The notes beneath the pieces were generated by a model. The model was not told where the DNA came from, searched no databases, and worked only from the letters and a program-made list of their open reading frames with translations. From Calonectria ilicicola (taxonomy: Eukaryota > Ascomycota > Sordariomycetes > Hypocreales > Nectriaceae), in the NCBI GenBank assembly GCA_020809705.1, contig CP085832.1, positions 1,550,001 through 1,614,000 on the forward strand: a stretch of DNA of 64,000 nucleotides. Reading direction: 5' to 3'. Below, one piece after another: positions 1-9,231 of this stretch (positions within the stretch are counted from its first letter, which is position 1; every line of letters starts with the position of its first letter). The position numbers and the translations under genes were made by a program.

Positions 1-3000
1 GGCCTTTGAATCCACCAAATTTACCCAGCTCGAATGTTGCACGACTTCCCATAACAAGAGGAACGCGAATGCCGCCTCTGATAGCAAGATATACACGATA
101 CCCATATTCGACAGTTCCTATAGTCAAGACTTGCCCCGAACGAATGCGCAGTGCCTGGTTTGCGGCGACTGGCTCGTTGTCAATAGTAATGGGAGCACCG
201 CCACCGACTACAGCAATGATTGTATCGCAATGAAATTTTAAAGAGGGGCCTTGAAATGTGCATTCGATCCCAGCTGCGCCTGATGGGTTGTTTACAAGTT
301 GGTTCGCGAGCCTGAACGAAAAGTGGTCCATGGGGCCGCCAGGTGGAACACCTACGCTCCAGTATCCAGTCCTCCCAGGATAGTCTTGAACTGTGGTTAG
401 GGCTCCAGGCTGGAGGACTTCAAACGACTGTGATATCATCTGGAATGTGTCGAGAGACTTCGTGGTATAATTGCCCGACTCAAATAACTCGGACGAGATG
501 ATCTGACGCAGATACTCCAAGTTCGTTTCCACCCCCTCGAGACGAGTAGCCGCTAATCCCTTTGCCATATTCTCCAAGGCATCGCGACGATTTATCCCGA
601 AAGAAATAATTTTCGCCAATAACGGATCATAAGAAGTTGTGACCTCTGTCCCAACTTTTATCCAAGTGTCGACTCTCAGGTCAGAAGGGAACTTCAGGTC
701 AGTTATGCGGCCTGAGCATGGTCGGAAGGCTTGAAGAGGGCTTTCGGCATACAATCTGACTTCGATGGATGCACCAGAAATCGTGATGGCATTTAAAGAT
801 GTGCTGAAAATGTGCTCCGACTTGTCATCCGCAATGTTCAACATGCACTCAACCAAGTCGAGGCCAGTTACTGACTCTGTGACAGGATGCTCAACTTGCA
901 ACCTGGTGTTGACCTCGAGAAAATAGAATTCTTGCGTGTCGACATCATAGATAAACTCGACGGTTCCCACGTTACGATATTTGACTGAGGAAGCGAGACG
1001 CACAGCAGCATCCCTCATCTTCTCCCGCACTTCTTCTGGGACCATGATTGCAGGGCTTTCTTCGACTACCTTTTGGTGACGGCGTTGCAAAGAGCAATCG
1101 CGCTCCCCTGCTGCCACGACGTAGCCCATGCCATCCCCCAGAATCTGAACCTCAATATGTCGAGCATTCTGTACAAACCGCTCTAAAAATACGCCTCCAT
1201 TCCCAAAGTTGGCCGAGGCTTGACGCTGAACGCTTTCGAAGGTGGCTCGAAGACTTTGGGCATCCTTACAGTAGCTCAGACCGATTCCACCGCCACCAGC
1301 TGTGCTTTTCAGCATTAGAGGAAACCCGATTTTTTCACTCTCTCTGATAGCATCCTCAGGTGAAGTAAGCAGGTTCTCGCTTCCTGGGACGGTAGGAACA
1401 CCAGCTTCGGCGGCGATTGCTCGAGCGAGATGCTTCAATCCTAAATCGGACATTTGTTTCGGTGTTGGGCCAGCCCATTTCATACCTGCTTCTTCGACTG
1501 CTGTGGCAAACTGGGCATTTTCTGCTAAGAAGCCGTACCCAGGGATGACAGCGTCTACTGAAGAGGATTTGGCTAGTTCAAGAATCCTCGGGATATTGAG
1601 GTATGTTTCTGATACCGAACTCCCTTCTAGTCTTAGGGCGACGTCAGCATTGCTAACATGGGGTGCGCTAGCATCAGCATCGGAATAAATCGCAACTGCC
1701 TGAAGCCCCATCTTATGAATAGTTTTGATGATGCGCACTGCAATCTCACCCCTGTTGGCGACCAAAATCCTCGACATCGGCCCAACGGGCGAATCGCCAG
1801 GGAGGGGCTTGGTCATGTCCCTGAGATGGCGATGGTAGGCTCTCCAGCCTCCGTGTGCCGTTATGTCGACTGCATCCACAAGGCCTAGAGGCTCACACAC
1901 GAAACCCGGAACCCAGCTTCCGTCTTGAAGTTCAATAGATCCAATGCCTAGAGGAGATCGGATGGTGGACATGAAGCTTGCCAATGCAGAGTTTGGTAAA
2001 TTCCACACCTCTACTTCAATCTCACTGCCTTCTTCATCTGACGATACGCGTTGCAAACCAGGCTTCTTTGGCCCTAGTGCCGAGTTGAGAGCGAATAACC
2101 GATAAGACTTTGAGGTCTTAGTTGTGCATAGAAGTTCTGCACCACGAGACACGAGATCATTGTTTAGTGGAAACCCCGAAAGATGCGCACCGACGACAGC
2201 GACTGGAACATAACCCGACGGTGTGGGTGATTCATCGACGGGGGTCTCGCGTCCTTTAATTCCCGTCGCGCCCAGTGCCCTATTTTCGTTGGAGAACCAT
2301 TGTCTAGCCCACCGAAGCAATTGAGGTTCTTGCCAGCGGTTAGATATCAGAGTAACACCAAAGGGAAGTCCGTCAGGCCTGAATGCAGCCGGGATAGAGA
2401 GGGCTGACCAATCCAAAAAGTTGACAAAATTCGTGTAGGTTCCCAGTAGCGAGTTCTCGGCAACCGGATTCTCAGCGATTTGATCCATTGTTGGGAAGGT
2501 CGGCGTGGTCGGCACGAGAATGCCATCAAAATCGCCGAATGCCACCTCAATTTGGCGGGTCAGGTCCTGTCGACGGTATTCACCAGCAAAGACGTCCGCT
2601 GCCGAAAGTGACTGCGCTCTAATGAGAATTCCTCTTACAACAGGGTCCATCGCATCCTCAGGGACACGCTCAATAAAGCTTCTTATTGCCTCATATCGTT
2701 CCGCGACCCAAGGTCCAGAATAGAGAAGCTCAGCAAGGTCGAAAAGCATTTTGAAGTCGACGGGAACGAGGTTCCAGCCCAAGGATCTAGCCTTTTCCAG
2801 TGCTTTCTCGTATGCGTGACATTGGTTACTGCGTCCGTACCAGTTTGGTTCAGAGCAAATTGCTAACGATGGTTTGGCCGCAGGTTTTCCGGTCCCAAAG
2901 CCACTGGGTGGTGGTGACGAATTCGAATCAGGTCGATGACGAGAATAAGAATCTTCAATGTCGAATCCCTCAGCGATCGAAAGCACCGTCTCAGCATCAG

Positions 3001-3679
3001 CCACGGTGAGAGCAAGAATGGAAACGCAGTCCAAGGTTCTGCACGCTGGGACAACACCTCGAGCGCTTAGAGCTCCACGAGTAGGCTTCAAGCCGACAAC
3101 GTTATTGAATCCTGCTGGAACTCGACCAGACCCAGCAGTATCGGTGCCAAAGGAGAACGGGACAGCGCCTCGCGCGACAACCACAGCGCTCCCAGAACTC
3201 GAGCCACCGCTGACACGAGTGACATCGAATGAGTTTGAAACGGCTCCATAAGGGGATCTTGTGCCGACAAGACCAGTTGCAAATTGATCCAGGTTAGTTT
3301 TACCGACCACAATTGCGCCAGCTTGCTTCATCTTTGCAATGACCGGCGCATCCTTGGGCGCTGGTTCAGAACTGAATTCCGGGCATGCCGCTGTTGTGAC
3401 AAACCCCTCGCAGTCTATATTGTCCTTGGCGGCAAAAGGAACGCCGTATAGAGGAAGAGTTTCAGCATCAGGGCCGAGTAACTGAAGGCGATTCCATTGC
3501 TCTTCAATTTGTTGTCTTGTGGCCAAGGATATCCATGCGTGTGTCAAGGCATTCGCTATTCGCTCAGTCTCCACGAGCGCACAAAGCCGTTCAAGGCCAT
3601 CGCCAGCAATTTGGGCTACTTTCCACTCCTCTATTGTGAGAGGCCTGACGGCCTTTACTTCATTTGGGAAGTTTGCCAT
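1..3679 (-). CDS. DUR1,2: Urea amidolyase (allophanate hydrolase + urea carboxylase), 3' part outside window
   Basis: ATP- and biotin-dependent conversion of urea to ammonia and CO2 via allophanate, a cytosolic nitrogen-scavenging step. The reading frame is open without introns from the ATG at 3679 to base 2, giving the first ~1,226 residues. Residues ~75-470 are an amidase-signature domain: Lys85 (AAKDNID), the GGSSSGSA loop (~158-165) and Ser184 (GTDTAGSGR) form the Ser-cisSer-Lys set. An allophanate hydrolase C-terminal domain follows, then a biotin carboxylase starting at SRILVANRGEIAVRI with the ATP-grasp loop KSTAGGGGIG and LEVNTRLQVEHPVTE, then the start of the carboxyltransferase domain (LQPGALTTVQDYPGRTGYW). 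The rest of that domain and the biotinyl domain lie left of the window. Order and size match fungal DUR1,2 (about 1,830-1,850 aa). Two GATA-type sites lie upstream. Confidence 0.95.
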   Translation of the reverse strand, partial: MANFPNEVKAVRPLTIEEWKVAQIAGDGLERLCALVETERIANALTHAWISLATRQQIEEQWNRLQLLGPDAETLPLYGVPFAAKDNIDCEGFVTTAACPEFSSEPAPKDAPVIAKMKQAGAIVVGKTNLDQFATGLVGTRSPYGAVSNSFDVTRVSGGSSSGSAVVVARGAVPFSFGTDTAGSGRVPAGFNNVVGLKPTRGALSARGVVPACRTLDCVSILALTVADAETVLSIAEGFDIEDSYSRHRPDSNSSPPPSGFGTGKPAAKPSLAICSEPNWYGRSNQCHAYEKALEKARSLGWNLVPVDFKMLFDLAELLYSGPWVAERYEAIRSFIERVPEDAMDPVVRGILIRAQSLSAADVFAGEYRRQDLTRQIEVAFGDFDGILVPTTPTFPTMDQIAENPVAENSLLGTYTNFVNFLDWSALSIPAAFRPDGLPFGVTLISNRWQEPQLLRWARQWFSNENRALGATGIKGRETPVDESPTPSGYVPVAVVGAHLSGFPLNNDLVSRGAELLCTTKTSKSYRLFALNSALGPKKPGLQRVSSDEEGSEIEVEVWNLPNSALASFMSTIRSPLGIGSIELQDGSWVPGFVCEPLGLVDAVDITAHGGWRAYHRHLRDMTKPLPGDSPVGPMSRILVANRGEIAVRIIKTIHKMGLQAVAIYSDADASAPHVSNADVALRLEGSSVSETYLNIPRILELAKSSSVDAVIPGYGFLAENAQFATAVEEAGMKWAGPTPKQMSDLGLKHLARAIAAEAGVPTVPGSENLLTSPEDAIRESEKIGFPLMLKSTAGGGGIGLSYCKDAQSLRATFESVQRQASANFGNGGVFLERFVQNARHIEVQILGDGMGYVVAAGERDCSLQRRHQKVVEESPAIMVPEEVREKMRDAAVRLASSVKYRNVGTVEFIYDVDTQEFYFLEVNTRLQVEHPVTESVTGLDLVECMLNIADDKSEHIFSTSLNAITISGASIEVRLYAESPLQAFRPCSGRITDLKFPSDLRVDTWIKVGTEVTTSYDPLLAKIISFGINRRDALENMAKGLAATRLEGVETNLEYLRQIISSELFESGNYTTKSLDTFQMISQSFEVLQPGALTTVQDYPGRTGYWSVGVPPGGPMDHFSFRLANQLVNNPSGAAGIECTFQGPSLKFHCDTIIAVVGGGAPITIDNEPVAANQALRIRSGQVLTIGTVEYGYRVYLAIRGGIRVPLVMGSRATFELGKFGGFKG

Positions 3680-3927
3680 GTCTAATGGTTGAGCTTGTTG
3701 GTTGGTTGCTAAATAGCCGCAGGTACTAGAAGAACAAGCTTCGATGGGCAGCAACAGGGTATTTCTTTCAGTAATATAGAACTTATATAACCAATAAGTG
3801 TATCGAAATGAAGCTGTATTATACTGCAGGCTCTTTTCTGGCTGAAGACTGTCGGGATCAACGAATTCACCTCACTGCGAGAACGCCGCCTTTAATAGAA
3901 GGTTTTGCCAATATGCCAATATGTCAC

Positions 3928-3969
3928 CGATAACTGGATGAGTCGTGTATACGTGAAAGCCGATGATAG
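3928..3969. promoter_or_regulatory. Paired HGATAR sites upstream of urea amidolyase
   Basis: CGATAA at 3928-3933 and TGATAG at 3964-3969 both fit HGATAR, the site of AreA/Gln3-type GATA activators, and lie 250-290 bp upstream of the urea amidolyase ATG. A third match on the other strand (TTATCA) is near 4285. Urea amidolyase is classically under nitrogen metabolite repression, so the placement makes sense. The motif is short and occurs often by chance. Confidence 0.35.
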
Positions 3970-4630
3970 CCTTGAGCTGCTTGGTCACCATGGAGTTTGG
4001 AAGTGCACATGAAGAAGATGCAGTCTCATCTTCGCTTGTTCGGCGGCCGCCGGCGGGTGGTGAGGCTGAAGCAGACGTCTCGCGCAAGCCTGTGCGGGCG
4101 AGACCAATCCGAGGGACGAGTTGACAGAGATGATCAAAAGGATGGAATAATAAGGATGCAACGTTCTGGAATCCGCTTTGGGTTGGTAGGAACGAGATCA
4201 CCGAGGCGTCACACCCCACGCGCGGGGATTTAATGCAGGAGTGTGAGAGCACCCGCCAAGGGCAAGAAAGTGGTGGCAGGGCGTGTTATCAAGGATCCGG
4301 CCATAGCAGAGGCGTGTCGCTCTAGGCCCGGCGATACGGAGTCGGTGGTTGACGAGTCAGCAGCTTCTTACTAACGACCAGGACTCGGTGAGTTCGGTTC
4401 TTTACATCACGTCCACCTTGTGAGAAGAGGCTTTTTCTAGGAAAATAATTCAACATTGAAAACAATCCAAATTCTTCTTGTCTGGACCCAATTTTGTTCT
4501 ACAAGATTTCCTCTAATTGATGAAGCGGTTCCGTTTGAACCAGGCAGAAAGGTAGCGGTTGATAGGGCTTGAAGGCTGCTACAGGGCCACCATGCCCTTC
4601 TGTAGCCACTCCCCTAGAAGCCTCAGCCAA

Positions 4631-4708
4631 TCACAGCGCCCCGCCGCCGGCGAGACTCTTGAGGGCCTCAACTACGTTGCGCCCGCCGGCGAAGGCGTCG
4701 TACACGTG
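4631..4708 (-). pseudogene. Possible relict terminal exon
   Basis: A GC-rich island in AT-rich DNA. On the minus strand a branch-like ACTAAT and an acceptor CTGCAG (4709-4711) are followed by 25 sense codons beginning HVYDAFAGGRN and ending LAGGGAL, then TGA at 4631. It looks like the last exon of a lost gene: no upstream exon can be built. The family is not recognised. Chance is a real alternative because the stretch is only 78 nt. Confidence 0.2.
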
Positions 4709-5677
4709 CTGCAGGCAGGCCAACTCACAATGTAATGCGGCTTTATTAGTATAAAAAGGCAAATATGGTAGAATTCAACAAATATTCCGCCTAAATTCCA
4801 ATTCTATGCAGATTTCTCGAATCTTCAAAGCATCGCTTGGATGGATGGTGTGTGCTTGCTGCTCTAAGCCAGGTTTGAAACGGGTCGCACCAGTGAAAGT
4901 CTATCACAAGGCTTAAAAAAACATTTAAAATTACAAGCAGAAAATACAGACATTGGTATTTATTAATTTCTATCCGAAAAAGCACCTTTACTTCATTTCA
5001 TGTCATTCGAGTATGATAGTTCACTCTCAGGGCCACTCAATAGCCTTCTGACGCACATATTCTTGGACGGAGCAGAGCCTTGGCGCACCATGGGCAGAGT
5101 CACATCGGGTTCTCCTTATGCTATGCAGCTAGTGGTTCATTTAGTTAATCATTGCATGCTACAAGTCTTGCCAAGCCTCGAACCATACTCTTATTTCACT
5201 TCGAAGTGCGATCATCCAAATCAGGCCCGGTGCCGCACATAGCCTCAATGTGCCGGCCAATGTCACCCTTCCAAGGTTATCGGTAGTTGCATGGGATAGA
5301 TCCAGTGGAGTTAAACCCTTCAAATAGAACGACAGTTCTCCTTTCCCATCCAGTTAGATTACATCACCACTATTACCCTTTCTTTACAGGGATAAAAATG
5401 GGCTCATCATAAACCTTATTCAAATTTCGTATTCCGGATTGGATTTCTGCAGCGCACTAGCCGTTCCTCAACTCCGCTCCGCGTACAATTCTCCGCATTG
5501 AAGATTGCGGAGTTTGGTACACTAAGGTGATAACGTATACGCATATAGGAGTCACGATTGCTGAATGGCTTTAAAAGACTCCAGGAAGAAAATTCCATCG
5601 TGCTCGCTCTTTATTCTTTCTATTATTTTTGAATACTTCCAGGCTCTTGCTCCATCATCACCATAGTGGTTTCCGTC

Positions 5678-6703
5678 ATGACAACTATGAAAAGTTGGAA
5701 ATATTCTAGCCTTAATGGCAAACTCGAAGACTCGTTGGTGCTAGATGAGAGTTCCACAATTCCCAGTGAAACTTCACTTGCCAAAGATCAACTTCTCATC
5801 CAGGTCATTGCTGCGTCACTCAATCCCGTCGACTATAAGCTTCCCGAGTCGGGGGTTATCGGTAGAATCATGATCACACGACCAGCCACGCCTGGGCTGG
5901 ATTTTTGCGGTCGCGTTATCGCAAAACATCCCTCCAACAATTCATTTCATGAACAGCAACTTGTATTTGGTGCATTCCCGAGATCTGGTCAGCAAGGCAC
6001 TCTTGCCGAATACACTGTCGTCCCAAGTGGATGCTGTGCCCCTTTACCAATTGGGATTGATCCTACCCAAGCAGCAGCAGTCGGAATTGCAGCAACGACA
6101 GCATACCAATCACTGATGCCCGACACATTGCAGCCTGGCGCCAGACTATTCATCAATGGTGGGAGTGGTGGTGTAGGTACTTGGGCAATTCAACTCGCGA
6201 AAGCACTTGGAGCGGAGGTCATCACGGCATGTTCCACTCGCAATGTTGAGTTATGCCGCAGCTTGGGAGCTGATGAAGTTCTTGACTACACAAAAGTGGA
6301 TGTGATATCGAATTTGAAGGCCAGAGGTCCGGTTTTTGATCTCCTCATTGACAATGTGGGGAACGATCCGGCACTATACGACATATCTTCAACGGTCTTG
6401 AAAGCTGATGGGACATTTGTACAAGTGGGTGTTGGTGAGGCAATGTCAGCAGCAAGTGTCGCCCATACTATTAGCAAAACGATCCGGCCAGCCATTTTTG
6501 GAGGGAGGGGTTTCTATTTCGTCAACATGAAGAATACCACGGAATTCTTTGCCCGCATCGGGGAATGGATGGCTGAAGGAAAAGCCAAACCAATAATTGC
6601 CTCCGAATATTCTTTGAGCGACGTACCCAAAGCGTTCAACAAGCTGCGAGAGGGGCGGACCACAGGGAAAATAGTGATTCACATCAAGGAAGAAAATTTA
6701 TAA
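5678..6703 (+). CDS. Zinc-free MDR-family NADPH oxidoreductase (quinone/enoyl reductase-like)
   Basis: Single-exon gene, 341 aa from the ATG at 5678 (a frame extension to 5666 begins with GTG and is not a likely start). The N-terminal GroES-like fold has the family landmark ASLNPVDYKLP (~46-56) and PGLDFCGRV (~72-80). The Rossmann dinucleotide loop NGGSGGVG sits at ~160-167, followed by AIQLAKALGAEV. No zinc-binding cysteine cluster is visible, so it belongs with the zinc-independent, NADPH-using quinone reductase / ToxD-like reductases rather than alcohol dehydrogenases. It probably reduces an activated double bond in the cytosol; the substrate is unknown. It is convergent with the propeller gene downstream (109 bp between stops). 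A trans-enoyl reductase role is possible, but no polyketide synthase is in view. Confidence 0.85.
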   Translation: MTTMKSWKYSSLNGKLEDSLVLDESSTIPSETSLAKDQLLIQVIAASLNPVDYKLPESGVIGRIMITRPATPGLDFCGRVIAKHPSNNSFHEQQLVFGAFPRSGQQGTLAEYTVVPSGCCAPLPIGIDPTQAAAVGIAATTAYQSLMPDTLQPGARLFINGGSGGVGTWAIQLAKALGAEVITACSTRNVELCRSLGADEVLDYTKVDVISNLKARGPVFDLLIDNVGNDPALYDISSTVLKADGTFVQVGVGEAMSAASVAHTISKTIRPAIFGGRGFYFVNMKNTTEFFARIGEWMAEGKAKPIIASEYSLSDVPKAFNKLREGRTTGKIVIHIKEENL

Positions 6704-6812
6704 GCTGTTGAGTGTATGAATCTATCTCGATGTATGTCTATTTAGTTTTGATAATGAAAGTATATTCCTTTGGAACGCACATCACTCTCATTAAACGTTC
6801 TATGCCTACCGC

Positions 6813-7841
6813 CTAAGCATCCGTATCAACGGCGACAACCTTGGCGCCTTCTGTCTTAGTTCCTCCAACAGGGTTGGAGATAGCACCAGATGTGACCACA
6901 TAGAGCGTGTCTTTATCATTCTTGCCACGGCCAAATGCGACAGCCGTATCTCCGGCGACCGTCATGCTATCGGTTCCTCCAACAACAACTTTAGACTTGC
7001 CAGACTTGAGATTCAGAAAGACTACCTTGTTGTCGAAATTGCTAGCCGCATATATGTTGCCGTCCGAATCAAAAATAAAATCATCAAGAAAGCTTGCCTT
7101 GTCGGATAAGTCTGCCACGAGCTCCGGCTTGGCACCTTTGCGAGGGTATCCGGACGACGTGATGGGAATACGGTAGATAGACACGGCGTAGGAGTTGGTG
7201 AAGTATAAGTACCCGCCTTGAATGTGGATGCCGTTGATGCCAATAGGTAATGTCGCATCTGCAGTGGGAGCCATCTCGGGAAAAACGAATGCTGAGGTGT
7301 CAAATTTGCCAGTGGACAGATCAAGGCGCCCAATCAACGCCTTAGCAGAATCGGCGACAAGAACGGCATCCGATACCCCGGGAATAGCAGTCACTCCGTT
7401 AAGAAATGAACTTTGCTTGTTCATATCGCTGATTTTCTTGACCTTGAACTTATCGCCATTGTGTGAACCGGAGAACTCGATGGCCCAGGCGCTGAAGGTG
7501 CCGACGACAGGATTTCCGAGAGCAGACGAGTTACCGCCGACAAGGACGAATTTCTCGGGGCCGTAATGGCTCTGAGGTACCTGTGCAATACCGTAGATGC
7601 TTTGGATGGCGGAAATGGATACCAGTTCCTTCAAGGTGGCATCTTGACTGGATGGATTTGGGATGGTAAAGACAGTGGCCGCAGGGTACATCTGGGTTAA
7701 CAGGAGGTCGCCATTAGGGCGCACAGCGATATTTTCAAGCCATGTCCCGACAGAAAGCTGCCCTATAGATTTTGCCGGCAGGGACTTAGCCAGCGAAAGC
7801 GCTGGTAGAGCTGTGGCGAGAAGAAGAGCGTGATAGAGCAT
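6813..7841 (-). CDS. Secreted six-bladed beta-propeller protein (SMP-30/gluconolactonase-like)
   Basis: Single exon, 342 aa from the ATG at 7841; the frame stays open to 7889 but only with a TTG start. The protein begins MLYHALLLATALPALSLA, a clear signal peptide cleaved near residue 18-20, so it is exported. The rest is a chain of short beta-strand repeats typical of strictosidine synthase/SMP-30-like propellers: ENIAVRPNGDLLLTQ, LNGVTAIPG, LPIGINGIHIQGGYLYFTNS, LDDFIFDSDGNIYAAS. Such proteins are common in mould genomes and mostly have no proven reaction; a lactonase-type hydrolysis is a family-level guess. No membrane anchor or GPI signal is seen. Confidence 0.8.
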   Translation of the reverse strand: MLYHALLLATALPALSLAKSLPAKSIGQLSVGTWLENIAVRPNGDLLLTQMYPAATVFTIPNPSSQDATLKELVSISAIQSIYGIAQVPQSHYGPEKFVLVGGNSSALGNPVVGTFSAWAIEFSGSHNGDKFKVKKISDMNKQSSFLNGVTAIPGVSDAVLVADSAKALIGRLDLSTGKFDTSAFVFPEMAPTADATLPIGINGIHIQGGYLYFTNSYAVSIYRIPITSSGYPRKGAKPELVADLSDKASFLDDFIFDSDGNIYAASNFDNKVVFLNLKSGKSKVVVGGTDSMTVAGDTAVAFGRGKNDKDTLYVVTSGAISNPVGGTKTEGAKVVAVDTDA

Positions 7842-9231
7842 GCTGCGATCGTGAAGAGGAAAAGAATGCACTGCATTGGAAAAGGCCAATTTTTGGTATA
7901 TTTATAATACATAGAATTCGAGTTAAAGCCACTGAGAAGAATATAAGTGCCAAAGAGTGTCTTCAGCGATCCAAAAAGGCTTATTCAGCTCGCCGTAAGA
8001 GGCCGAGGAGAACACAAGCGCAATTTTAACTCCACCAAAAGTTGGGTATACCGTTAACTAAGCTAGGGGTGCATATTAAGTCAGCCAATTGATGTAAAGA
8101 AGATTTGATTGAGATGCCTTTTTAGGTTAACATGGTAGGTATGGTGTGATGGCTTTTCAGCCTCTAGATTTGTAAGCTTATAAAGACATCTTCAGGGTTT
8201 GTGGCAACGGCGAGGTTCCCTGAATTAGATGAGGCTGATGCAACTTATGCAAGCTAAGAAGGAGCGTATGCAAGGGCTTTTTTCGATGGCCCCACAGGTT
8301 GTGGCTAAACGAGGTCATGTCGGTCGGGTGTTGGTGGTTGCTTGGGGAGTGAGTGGTCAAGTTTTGATGGCAACCAGTTTTGGTGGAGTAGGTGCCGGGT
8401 AGACTGGCTGGCTTTGAGAAATGGGACTGGAGTGGGCCGTAGAGTTGACTGCACTCCCCTGTTAGAACCGGTAAGGATACAAATAGAATGACTGAATATG
8501 GTATTATGAGGAGGCAATAGGGTATCTCGAGCTCGAGGCAGTTGATGAACGCTATCATCTGTTATTGCATCCTTTTTTTATCTGGAAAGATGTACCTGTC
8601 CACCATCGGGATCTCATCCCGATGACCCTGTGCGACCCACACATCGCTCATGACGATCTCAGCATCAATTTCGGGACAAAGGACGACCGAACTGTGCGGT
8701 ATCGAGGAAGGGCATGTTTGGGAATAGCTTCACTCGTGCCATAACTCTTTTCAAGCCACCAAAACTCCAGGGCTTGGCCTCGCAACCACCAGCAAGCCTC
8801 GGTATTTTCGTTTCCCCGGATTTCCGACCCCGCGGGGCGACCCTTGGCCCTTGGCCCATGGCCCTTGGCCCATGGCCCATGGCGCCATATCATGAGCGTT
8901 GGACGATCCTTGTTTGTGGCTGTCAGTCCCCTTATCGCCGGCTTAGCTCCAAAGACCACACAATAGCATGGAGTAACGGACCACCACACTCGGGAGTGGG
9001 TGGGTGTAGATAAGCCTGGGGCCCATTTTGCTCATTATCAGCGGGCCAAAAGGTTTGATTCCGTGCGCGGCCAGCCTGGCAAGTCGCTCAATCCTTTCAC
9101 TGTCGCGGCGCCCATGTCCGTCCCGGGTGCTCGTTGATTTGCGTCCAGACACCGCCCGAGAATGACCCGCTGCTGCTTGCGGCTTATCGCAGTGCATCTG
9201 GAAAATCCCCGCCGGTGGGTCCTGACTGGCA
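7842..9231. other. Intergenic, divergent promoters; GC-rich leader of the regulator gene
   Basis: The left half (to ~8600) is AT-rich with no convincing gene; the frame at 8178-8558 lacks domain or splice support. From ~8600 the DNA turns GC-rich and continues so into the Zn2Cys6 gene, suggesting a long transcribed leader. A GGCC/CATGG repeat lies in it (separate entry). Confidence 0.55.
8844..8886. repeat. Short palindromic tandem repeat, TTGGCCC / CATGGCC units
   Basis: About 43 bp made of repeated TTGGCCC and CATGGCCC units, each containing GGCC and several containing the palindrome CCATGG. It lies ~350 bp upstream of the regulator ATG. It could be a slippage tract, a hairpin in the leader RNA or a multi-site regulatory element; nothing in the sequence decides this. 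Confidence 0.7.

Larger units (their letters stand above)
3680..5677. other. Intergenic, divergent promoters of urea amidolyase and MDR reductase
   Basis: A 2.0-kb gap between divergently transcribed genes. It holds candidate GATA sites (separate entry), a CCAAT at about 3790, a short GC-rich block that reads as a possible relict exon (separate entry), and otherwise AT-rich DNA. Open frames at 3872-4252 and 3997-4233 overlap each other on opposite strands and show no domain or splice context, so I do not call genes there. Confidence 0.6.

Noticed and set aside
5666..5677. N-terminal extensions of the MDR, propeller and glycosyltransferase genes
   Set aside because: The extended starts are GTG (5666), TTG (7889) and TTG (29599); nuclear fungal genes start at ATG, and internal ATGs fit the families.
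8178..8558. 126-codon frame on the minus strand with a hydrophobic start
   Set aside because: Looks like a signal peptide by chance; the rest is low-complexity Ser/His/Pro with no family and no splice context.
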